Positions 33,360 through 43,099 of a stretch of 64,000 bases of DNA are shown here, piece by piece. The position numbers and the translations under genes are program-made. The stretch covers positions 122,735,030-122,799,029 of the forward strand of contig CP136067.1 of NCBI GenBank assembly GCA_032622095.1, in the 5' to 3' direction. This stretch comes from Siphonodentalium dalli (taxonomy: Eukaryota > Mollusca > Scaphopoda > Gadilida > Siphonodentaliidae). The notes beneath the pieces were generated by a model. That model made no database searches. It had not been told where the DNA came from and saw only the letters and a list, made by a program, of their open reading frames with translations. Positions within the stretch are counted from its first letter, which is position 1; each line of letters begins with the position of its first letter.

Positions 33360-34775
33360 ATTTGATGGAGACGGAACTGGAAGGGTGATATAATTGATTC
33401 TGGTGAAACAGTCCCCCCCCCCAATGTGACTCCTTCTGGTGGGTATAATGATTATTTTGTTCCTGTATGGATGACAACCACAGAAGTGGCGAGAGTGTGC
33501 ACCGAATTGAATAACTGTGTTTGCAAATCGGTTTGTTCCAGGTGCAAATGTTCAAAAAGCAAACTTCCATGTACGTAGTTGTGCAGATGTGGTTGTGAGT
33601 AGTGAATTGTCAATTCAATTTATTAAAACAAAGTGTATTTTAATATTTGCTGATCCCGTCTTCCCACAACATGGCCCCATGGAGTATATCCCAGCAACAA
33701 TAGAACATACAAAATTATACATATGCATATATATGCAATACATTGCACTAATGTATATACTGTTGAATATGTGCTATTCGCATGATTGCTTCATGTTCTG
33801 TTGTGGGAATAATTGAGGACACTATATGATACAAGGAAATAATATTATTTCTTATTCCGAACTCAAATATACTTTCGAGTATATGCTTCAATCATTTTGT
33901 GTATAATTTGACATAAAACACTGAATTTAAGTATTGGTAATTTGAATACGAGGCCTGATGATGAAGATATGTTGCAGAATACCTTCCATATGTTCTTGTT
34001 TTTTGAGAACCAAATTGAGTTTGAAGAATATGGGGTCTGTCGTTTAGTGTTTCCTAAATTCGTGGTAAATCCACTACTAAATTGATTTTTTATTCGTAAA
34101 CATCTCGACATACAAAGTTGTATTCAATTGATCCAACCATATAGTAGTGTCGCAAATAGAATTGGTGACATTAGTGTCATTCACGGTTGGTTATTAAGCA
34201 TTTACAGAATTAAACACAGTCTGAGAATAATTTCATTCATTTTATATAGCACATATTCTATCTCACATTACTACCAGAACGAACAATACTACTTCACCTT
34301 TAATGTGCATGACTTTTCCACAGAAGTTATCACATCAAATAATGAACACATAGTTGATATCTTCTCTTATATTATCTCGAAAATTGTAAAGTATTTAATA
34401 ACAAAATAATGAAAAAACCCAATTTCTCATGTTTTGGCCGCCATTTTGGCATCCATCTTGAATAATTGTGGCCATTTTTCAACTAAGAGTCAAGGTTGTT
34501 ATTCTATAAACACCATTATTATACAATGTGGGGGAATTCATCATGTTTACCATATCAAATCGAGAAGCAGATCTATTAGGTGTGCCACCGTCAAACTGGC
34601 GGCCATCTTGGACGCCATCTTGAATTTTCGGCTCTACGTCGGTCAAAAAGTTGGTTCTTGAGAAAATTCCTAGACTAGAGATGCTGTCCTACATGATACT
34701 AAAAAATGGCGCTTTTATCCGACTTGTATCGATCCGAGCATTTTTTGTCGCTAACTGCCTACACTAATATCGATT

Positions 34776-35168
34776 GTCAGTGTTACACCTCCCATGGCTA
34801 TACGTTTTCACCATTTTATGAAAACCCGACTCAGCTTGGAAATATTCTGGTGCACATCGAACAAATTATCCGTATGAACTGTTAATAAGACAAACAAAAT
34901 CTCTCGCCGGGCGTCGAAATTAATCACCAAACCAGGAATAAATGACAACATTTTCTGATTGGATGATAAGGTGATGCACGGATACTTAGTATGAAATTTA
35001 ATAGTCTTGCTAATTACACAAAAAATGATGTTTAATCCGAACAAACATCCGCCGATATTGAGTGTTGCTACACTATTAACAAACATTGATGTCTTACCGG
35101 AAATAACGCTAGGCTCTCAGTGAAAGATGTCGTTATCTGATTGGATAATGCCAATATCTGCCGAAGCG
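34776..35168. other. Right part of the giant element, unassigned
   Basis: A 92-codon open frame on the - strand (34808-35086) begins MFVNSVATLNIGGCLFG and has hydrophobic stretches. It matches nothing I know and may be chance. Confidence 0.35.
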
Positions 35169-35292
35169 TCAATTGACCCCACCCCTAATAATACTTAATC
35201 ATATAGGATTAAGTATTATTGGGGTGGGGTCAATTTTTGTTCTGGGGACCTGTGATTTTGAACTGTTAAACCAAAAATTAATTAGGCCAACG

Positions 35293-35588
35293 TTAAACCT
35301 TTCTATACTAAAAATACTCACTGATGAGTTGTTCCCTTAACAGGAAATGTTCAGATAATAAGTTCAACAGTCGTTTGTTGAACTTATTATCTGAACATTT
35401 CCCACCAATTTATTGATGAATATGAATCATTCTGCTGTTGTATTTTGATGCCTGTTAAATTGTCTGCTTTTAATACCCAGTCTGAACACACATCCAAATG
35501 AATAATAGACTGTAAATGTAAGTATATTGGCTGCTTTTATAACTGAATGGGAGAAATAATTTATAGTAGCCTATATATAAAGGTTTAA
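35293..35588. mobile_element. TTAA family D MITE
   Basis: TTAA borders, left end ACCTTTCTATACTAAAAA, and the palindrome AAATGTTCAGATAATAAGTT with its inverse. It lies 39 bases outside the giant element. Confidence 0.78.
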
Positions 35589-35613
35589 GCCTACAAACTA
35601 TAGGCCTACTTGG

Positions 35614-36191
35614 GCTGATGGGGTCATTGTCACAAGGCATCGATCACATTCGTAGCCAGCTTTTTAAATCGATCACAAATGTAGCCAGTTTTTAATTACT
35701 ACTCACACGAATAAGACCAATGAAACTACGGCTGAGCATTATTCATCCTGGAGTAATGGTGTAAAAATTGATCATGATATGATATTGGATTGTAATGATT
35801 ACGGAAAGGATATCGACCTATTGCTAATTGTGAATTACATTATTTGTATCCAAATAAGACCTTTTACTGAGTTGATGGATGAACGAACAACAACTTGAAT
35901 TTTGTTTTGATATTAGTTCATCTAATAACCTGAGGTTTCCGATCAATGTCGTTGGAATGCTCGAATTATATTCCAATATAAGTTGATAAACAAAGTCAGT
36001 TTTGGAGCATGACATCAACATTTTAGTCACTAACGTGATGACGTCATATTTCGCGCCATATAAAGCATGGAATTAGAAAAGCTGGCTACGAATGTGATCG
36101 CCAGTGAAAAAAGCTGGCTACATTTATTTTGTGATCCATTTAAAAAGCTGGCTATGAATGTGACCGGAGCCTTGTGACAATGACCCCATTG
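35614..36191. mobile_element. Foldback element (GGGGTCATTGTCACAAGGC ends), 11-bp direct repeat at borders
   Basis: The ends read TGGGGTCATTGTCACAAGGC and its inverse. Inside are repeated AAAGCTGGCTAC and GATCACATTCGTAGCC pairs. GGCCTACTTGG stands outside both ends (35603-35613, 36192-36202). Confidence 0.72.
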
Positions 36192-36435
36192 GGCCTACTT
36201 GGAGGGGTGAAGGAAAGGGCCCTTTGGGGTTGAATTGTTTATTCCTCCAATGAATGAAGTCTGCGTCATATAATGTTGGTCTGTCAGATGGTATTTTGTA
36301 TTTGGTTATGGTCCATCGAGTACATCCAGGTCATTGTGAACAAAATGACATCAACTTTTTATTCATTTTGCATATGGACATGCAGGTGCAGTGCAAACAT
36401 AAAAAATGGCCCATTATAAATACCTGGCTATATAC

Positions 36436-37808
36436 TATGGGAGGCCCTTTTCACATTATTTATTTGCGCTAAATCATTTGTGCTTAAGCGAAAATATGTG
36501 TCTATCAATTTATTTGCGCTTAAGCGCAAATACCTAACACTCCCTTATTTCCCTCTGATTGTGAATGATTGAGTCCATCTCATAGGATATTATCATGGGC
36601 CCATAGTTGTAGCCCCATACAGACTCAAAAGCTGAGAAAAAACATATTTCCATATGCATATCAGCATAGATCTCTGTCCCTGTTGTCCCAAGAATTGGTG
36701 CCTCCCAGAGCTCTAGTATATTTTATTTATTAAAGGGACATCTCCTGCATAGATATATACCATTTACATGGCCATAAATAGGGAATTAGGGGTTACAGGG
36801 GGCTTGCTTCCCTCACATGGTGTACTTATTGACTTAAAATAGGGCGAAAACCCCTATTTTCATATTATCAGCATCCCTGTTCCCAAGAATTTGTGTCTCC
36901 ATCCCAGAGATCTAGTATATTTTATAAAAGAGACATATCCTGCACAGATCTATACCATTTCCATGGTCATAAAAGGGATCTTGAGGTTACTGTTGCCGTT
37001 GGATTGCTTCCCTCATACGGTGGGCCTATATAGACTTTAGTGATGTGTTTAGGCCTGTGCCATATAAAATTAATTCAGGGGGGATCAATGCATATTAATT
37101 TTTATTTGCGCTTAAGCGCAAATGATTTGCGCTTAAATATGATCTATAATTTGCACTTAAAGGGGTACTGTACCCAAGATGTTGTTGTTGGTTTCTATAA
37201 TCCCCGAGTCGGAGAATAAGGTAACAACTTTTCCATTTTTTGAAAGTCTGTTGAGTACGAAGTATTGTTACGGATGGCAAATTTACCGGAATGCAAAAAT
37301 ACAAATTGTCGTTGTCGAGTAATTTTTGTAAAGTTTTCAACCAAATGAATCAAATAAACATTATATTATATGCTTAGTAGTCCCATATACTCATTTAAGT
37401 TAGTGTACCGTCGCTAGTCAATGAGTGGCTTGGGTTTTCTCCCCGTATAAGCATAATGTTTCAAACGATCGTGTGTGCAATTGTTTTCCTAATCCAGTAT
37501 CCCTCAATTATAATTTGATTACGTTTTGTACACGGAAATTCGAATTTTAAGAGACGCCATTTTATGGCTGGAGCCATAAAATCAATTTATATTAAATTAT
37601 TAACTTTTAAATTATTAAATTTTAAGATAGCCTATTAACCTGAGCGTTTACAGAATACATCTTCGACTCAAATTACTTATATTTCTATATAGTATCGATA
37701 ATAGATCGTTGTTATCACCGGGAATTTATTGAAAATGGCGTACAGTACCCCTTTAAGCACAAATGATTAAGCTTAAATAAATAATAAATGTGAAAAGGGC
37801 CTCCCATA
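36436..37808. mobile_element. CTTAAG-repeat foldback with TATGGGAGGCCCTTTTCAC ends
   Basis: The same type as 17196-17690: ATTTGCGCTTAAGCGCAAAT palindromes at both sides. Inside is a ~230-bp tandem duplication (36590-37010; ATCTAGTATATTTTAT, CATGGCCATAAA) and a second TTAA element (37157-37756). Confidence 0.75.
37157..37756. mobile_element. TTAA-flanked element (AGGGGTACTGTACCC ends), nested
   Basis: TTAA at both borders, where it split a CTTAAG motif of the host element. The ends are AGGGGTACTGTACCC and CGTACAGTACCCCT. No open frame of significance. Confidence 0.8.
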
Positions 37809-37978
37809 ATATACTGCCTGAATGACTTACAACTAACAAAGGCCTATATCAGTATATGGCATATATGGCAAGCCAAACCGCTATTTAATATTAATTTTAC
37901 TTAAGTAAAATAAACTGACACTTTATTTCACTTAAATGCAATAAAATGACATTTAAATAAAGTGTCATTTTATTTTAC

Positions 37979-38444
37979 TTAAAGGTACTCAACCCGTAAA
38001 GAGGGTCCCCATCTCAACAGATTCCAACAACAACAATCCGATCGGAGGGTCCTATATTACTATTTCTTTGGCTTTGGAGGTAAAAAATATTTGATTCGAG
38101 TCGAGGAACCCATCAAACAAAGCTCAGAGTTATTAGATATTGATTTTTGAAATTTGTTATAAACTCGAGATGAGTACTGCTAACTGCCGTAATCTGCTCT
38201 GGATGTGTTCTCCAAATCTATTCAAACAGACAAGGATGGATAACTCTAAAATCAAGTGGCAATTTTGACTGAGTTCTGGGCCAGATAGTATTCCCGATAA
38301 TGAAAAATAATAGATTTTTAAAATCGATATCTAACAAATCTGAGCTTTGATGGGTGACTTCCTCGACTCGAATCAAATATTTTTGACCCCCGAAGCCATT
38401 GAAATAGTAATTGAGAGGAGTTTTATCGGGTTGAGTACCTTTAA
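37979..38444. mobile_element. TTAA family F MITE, nested
   Basis: TTAA borders (inside ACTTAA motifs of the host element). Ends AGGTACTCAACCCG and CGGGTTGAGTACCT; GAGTCGAGGAACCCATCAA inverted at both sides. Confidence 0.83.
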
Positions 38445-38514
38445 GTGAAATAAAGCGCCATCTACATGGTTTTATTTTACTTAAGTGAAATAAAATGACC
38501 ATTATGTTATGGCC

Positions 38515-38922
38515 GTGGCTAAAGAACGGTATACCACTTTAGTACCAAACGCTATTTAAAGAGCGGTATACCGCGATTTAGCTATATGTGCCTGATACGC
38601 TAATTAACGGTATACCGCTCTTTAGCGTTTGGTGCTAAAGAACGGTATACTGCTCTTTAGTGACAAACGCTAAAGAGCGGTATATATCGCGCTTTAGCTA
38701 TATGAGCCTGATACGCTAATGAACGGTATACCACTCTTTAGCGTTTGGTGCTAAAGAACGGTATATTGCTCTTTAGCCCTCGGTGCTAAAGAGGGGTCCA
38801 GGTTGGATGCGCGGCACGTGCGTTGCCAAGATATTTTGCGCATTGCGCCAACACATAACGTTATAATCCGTACCGTTCTTTAGCCCTCAGTACTAAAGAG
38901 CGGTATACCGTTCTTTAGCCAC
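38515..38922. mobile_element. Element built from TAAAGARCGGTATACC palindromes, nested
   Basis: The ends are GTGGCTAAAGAACGGTATAC and its inverse. About eight further copies of CGGTATACCGCTCTTTAG in both orientations lie inside, with a ~200-bp tandem duplication (GCCTGATACGCTAAT at 38590 and 38704). The right part has a G/C-richer island (GGATGCGCGGCACGTGCG). Confidence 0.8.
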
Positions 38923-39660
38923 TTCGTTATGGGCCATGCCCTTTTTTATTTTAGTTAAAGATACGGTTGGCCTTGGGTGGTGGGTATCCTGTGAAAATAT
39001 TTCCACCCGTCAAAAACCGCCACAAACAGAAAGAACACAAATGTAGACGACTTTGTCCGTATACAAATAAGAAATATCGCATAAACAGTATGTTATTGTC
39101 ATATATTTGACCATTGTTATGTAAACAAAAGCTTAAAAAGTTACTTTTCTGGTGTTTGTTTATATTATGATGGTAAACATAAAGAGCGTTCTTTGTTGGT
39201 GAATTCCTGATATGGAACTAATAAAGAGCGTTTATGCCATTTGTATGTGATTAGCCAGTAGCATTGTGCTATCTTCTGTAACACAATCAGACTCTTGTTT
39301 AGGTAAAATATAGTAATCATGCTGTTTACGCGATGGTCATGGTATATATGGACGAAACTGTATGCGTTTTAATGTTTTTCTGTTTACGGTGATTGGAACA
39401 AATATGAATATTTTCGACAACTAAGGCCGCACGTGCCTTTAAGTAAAAAAGAATTGTACTTAAGTTAAAACATGGTTATTTTTACTTAAGTAAAATTGTT
39501 TTTTACTTAAGTGAATTAAAAAATTTACCGTTATTTTACTTAACTTTATAATAAGTAAAATAAAATATGATTTTATTTCACTTAATTATAAAGTCAAATA
39601 AAGTGTCATTTTATTTGACTTGAGTAAAATTAATATTAAATAGCGGTTTGGCTTGCCATA

Positions 39661-40266
39661 ATATTGTGCTGTCATGTATCATATCATATCATAAGTTCAA
39701 TCTACAGAACTCGTCAGATTCCGTACCGTTTGAACTAGTCGTTAAGAGGTCATGAATACTTTTTTGTTTTTTTCGTGATATTCTGCGACATCAATGAAAG
39801 GGGTTAAAACACAGCCCAATAAATTGTGTTGGAAAATTTAATTGGTCGATTTTGCATTATGTCAACCAATGAAAACACGCGTCTTATTTTATTATTGGCA
39901 TAGTTTGTTTATGTTGTCGATTTTGTAAGTAATGCGTCATAAAAGTTTCAATTTTCGCTTTTGTTCGATATAATTTGAAATAATGCTTTACATATTTAAA
40001 AAAGTATATTGCTAGGTGTACACTTTTGTTATAATAATAGGTTTTGTGCTGAAATATTGTGCGAATATTAGGTCATTGAAATTAATATTCCAGCATTTCG
40101 CGATAAGGTTGTTCATTTTGTTCAAATAAAAATAGTTTTCTAATTATTTTAATTTGATGTTTAAACGATCAGAGAATTTCATAGTCGATACAATTTCAGG
40201 ACATCGAGCACCTGCTCATTTGACATTAAATTTACACAACTGATTAATTTAGTTTTCTGTAGTGTT
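39661..40266. other. No feature recognised
   Basis: A/T-rich, no open frame or repeat that I can support. Confidence 0.4.
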
Positions 40267-40274
40267 GAATGACA

Positions 40275-43050
40275 GGGATTCGGGGGAGCTCATAAAAGCC
40301 GAACACAAGTCCAAATAATGGGAAATTCACAAATAAAGTTCATAGGCATATGTATTCATGTTCACACTATTACTATACGAAGTTTCGGCCAATAATAAGT
40401 GTTTTATTCGATATTTTGTAAAACGCGTTTAGTGTTCGGCATAGAAAAGCCGAACACAAGCTTATAAGTTATAGTTCGACACTCAGTCACCGTTAATTAA
40501 TTAACACATAGATGTGGTGCCAGCTGGCGTTTGAGATATATAACTCTATATACAGTCTACTAAATATACGACCACCTTGTAAAGTTGATAGGCATATGTA
40601 TTCACGTTCAAACTATTACTATACGAAGTTTGGTGGAGTTTGGTTCAATAATGAGTGTTTTGTTAGATGTTTTGTATAACGCGTTTGTGTAGAAAAGCCG
40701 AACACAAACTTCTATCTCATGGATTAGTTTATCCGCTGATAGGTGATAATTAATATCTGCCAGATGGGATTTGGCAGGCTTTATTCGCGAGAAAAACGTG
40801 TTGTTGTCCATTTTCGTTGCATTCTCACTAAAATGTTTTTTTTTTTTATCACCATGCCTGTTATTTGGATTTACAGTTGTTATTCGTGACATCGTGTCGA
40901 CATGTCCTGGTTCATAGATATAATGATTAACATGCTGCAGAAATTTCTGATAGCTGTATGACGACACTGATATTGGTTTTCGTCACGCATGTTTATACAC
41001 CGACAGACCGTTATTGGGTTCTTCGTCGTAACATCAGGACGTGTATGTGTCAACATCCAATCAGGCGATATCTTCATATGTTTGTTATAGATCTGGCGAT
41101 TCTATGTCGTGTTATAGTTGGCGACACAACATCTCTTGGTGATGGTGCAAGGAATTCTGGTGGAATTGATGTCATGCAATCATAGTATATGTTCAATGTA
41201 CAATATACTATACAATATACTATATATACTTATATACAATGCATGAGTCAGTGGTATAAAACACACGTAGCTTAAAACATAAAAATGTGAAGCACAAAAT
41301 ATAAAAGCACAAAATATAAAGCACAAAATATGAAGCACATCTTGTGATTACCACACCATTTAGGCATGCATCAGAGCCAATTCAACCCACTGACATTCAA
41401 GAATACCCGACATTAGAGGTAGGCAAACTCTGCCCTCGGTGGAACGGATTTTGGGCAGAGATTGTTCTCCTTGAAGACAGTGGATGGAAATGGCTCTGAT
41501 GCGTGCCTAAAGTTTGTATATATATCATGCTGCATGGTGGAAATATACAATATACTATATATATACCATGTATGATGTACACCATTGCCAGACCACAGAA
41601 TGGAAATTGAGTCCACACGTTTCGAAAGAACCCGAGGATTGAATACCCTGTTTAAGATTCCGATACATTGATCCCCGTGTCCATTCTTTGTGGGATAGAC
41701 AGATTTTATTGGCCGACATACCACTGATGCGACAACATGCATGGTCCAGGCGAGGAGTATGCTCTAGAACCTCCTCCAGTCTGGGCGCATGACAAGATGT
41801 CCTCATCCAGTGGCGGGCTGACCAATCCAAGATTCGAACCTTTGTGAAATGTACTGTAAAATGACCTGTTGATTGATAACTCTATGCATGTCCTAACTCG
41901 TAACTCTGTTGCATGAGACTCGTCGCCAAACAAACCAACTAATACTGAATTGAACAAACAATTGCCATTACCTTCGACATCAATAGGGACAGAACCCTTC
42001 CACTGATTACCCAACAACTTTTTGGAATACGAATCAACAGAGAGAGAACTCATTGGATGATACGTCTGGACGGAAGGCACAATGACATTCCGATTTTCAA
42101 GACGCAAGAAAATCTGTTCTCTCTTTGCGTCATTGAGAACAGATCCATTGTTTGTCCCCGCCATCAGACGCAGATGAGCGGCATCCCAGTCAAAAGAATC
42201 ACGAATGTACATACACAGTGTGCAAAAGTAGCTAAGTGATGACTTAGTAAAAAAATTAAAGTCACTGATTTTCAATTGCTGACACTCAGATCGGTCACAC
42301 AGATCGCAGCCGATGCTGCGTATCTCGTGACATTCCTGGGAACAAACACCACATGGGTAAATCAATTTGGAATCAGACATAGTAGAATTTTCAGATCTGT
42401 GATCAGAATGCCAAATAATATCATACCACATTCTCATATAGAACTTCTCGGATATGACACCATGAACTCACTTTCTTGTCACTCAACTGTTGTTTTTACA
42501 ATCGTTGTCTTTCATGACGGGGCCTATCAAAAGCATGTTGTTTCTATAATAGTAGGCGCCACCAAACACTGATTGCAACTAACTGTCAAAACACTGAACT
42601 ACAATAGGTGAGAGACCGCCACCAACAACAATTAAAGCCTTTCGGCTTAGTGACCATATGTCAGATATTAATTATCACCTAGCTAGACAACCGTTAGACT
42701 AATCCACGACAGAAGTTAAATTTGTGTTCGGCTTTTCTATGCCGAACACAGAACGCGTTTTACAAAATATCGAATAAAACACTTATTGGTGTAAACAATA
42801 TTTATTCCCAATACAAAACAAGTTGAATATTTTACAAAAATGCTAATGGATGAGTATGGGTGATTGGAAAGGGATGAGACAACAAGCCTATATTGTGGCT
42901 TTTTTGTAAGTCCTCTCCCACTTGGCCCGAACTCCACCAACTTCGTATAGTAATAGTGTGAACATGAATACACATGCCTATCAATGTTATTCGTTACATT
43001 TCCCATTATTTGGACTTGTGTTCGGTTGTGTTCGGCTTTTATACGTACCG
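40275..43050 (-). mobile_element. MULE-like element A, copy 1 (PHD/OTU-bearing), 8-bp TSD
   Basis: GAATGACA lies directly outside both ends (40267-40274, 43051-43058). The ends share ATAAAAGCCGAACACAA and continue with AAATAATGGGAAAT. The left tip is GGGAGCTC and the right tip CGGTACGT, as in copy 2. CCGAACACA motifs recur at the ends and again about 170 and 430 bases inward. The + strand left third is A/T-rich non-coding; the - strand right half holds the PHD/OTU relic. Opposite orientation to copy 2 at 53490. Confidence 0.8.
41413..42437 (-). pseudogene. PHD finger plus OTU cysteine-protease domain (transposon-encoded, frameshifted)
   Basis: Reading leftwards from 42437, 243 codons are open. 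A PHD-type finger is at residues 29-75 (CGVC, C..CDLCDR, FCTLC). The WFHV of the third ligand group is deleted compared with copy 2 (CDRWFHVEC), so the finger is probably dead. An OTU-like core follows at residues 150-200: VEGNGNCLFNSVLVGLFGD, then HATELRVRTCIELS. The Cys of NGNC would be the nucleophile, although the usual D of D-G-N-C is N. After one frameshift near 41735 the domain continues as CRPIKSVYPTKNG, CIGILNRVFNPR, SISILW, matching the later part of OTU domains of animal mobile elements. The family deubiquitinates or cleaves ubiquitin-like substrates; a role here is inference. Confidence 0.72.
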
Positions 43051-43099
43051 GAATGACAATCACAATTTGACAAATGTCAATGAGTTGAATGACACTTTT

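Larger units (their letters stand above)
29956..34775. mobile_element. ~4.8-kb inverted repeat nested in the giant element
   Basis: Left arm 29956 to about 31570 and right arm about 32130 to 34775 are diverged inverses. Examples: GTCGGATAAAAGCGCCATTT at 30000 against 34710; TTTTTGACCGACGTAGAGCC at 30071 against 34635; ATTCTGCAACA at 30732 against 33970; GGGGCTTACAGTCCA at 31040 against 32690. The right arm is longer because of the insertion at 32798-33359. The loop (31570-32130) carries a coding relic. Arm divergence suggests an old element; no TSD was found. Confidence 0.78.
26803..35253. mobile_element. Giant composite element, ~8.45 kb, TIRs plus 10-bp TSD
   Basis: The left end ACAGGTCCCCAGAAC continues through TTGACCCCACCCC and AATAATACTTAATC (about 50 bp). 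It is repeated inverted at the right end (to 35253). GATTTTGAAC lies directly outside both ends (26793-26802 and 35254-35263). Removing the insert leaves a continuous sequence around one GATTTTGAAC. Each end also folds on itself as a ~85-bp hairpin. Contents: two 962-bp direct copies with a SWIM exon, a further coding remnant at 29461-29621 and a nested ~4.8-kb inverted repeat. A 9- to 10-bp TSD and a SWIM finger fit the MULE superfamily, but no DDE domain is visible here, so the class is an inference. Confidence 0.72.
37864..39660. mobile_element. ACTTAAGTAAAAT foldback element (TATGGCAAGCCAAACCGC ends)
   Basis: TATGGCAAGCCAAACCGCTA and its inverse bound ~120-bp arms of ACTTAAGT/AAATAAAGTGTCATTTTA repeats. 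Two elements are nested in it (37979-38444 and 38515-38922). About 500 bases in between (38940-39430) have no recognised content. Confidence 0.78.

Noticed and set aside
42276-42572. Plus-strand 98-codon frame overlapping the PHD/OTU relic
   Set aside because: Antisense shadow of the minus-strand coding sequence.
40275-43050. Helitron carrying an OTU gene
   Set aside because: Both element A copies have long inverted ends and 8-bp target duplications, which Helitrons lack.
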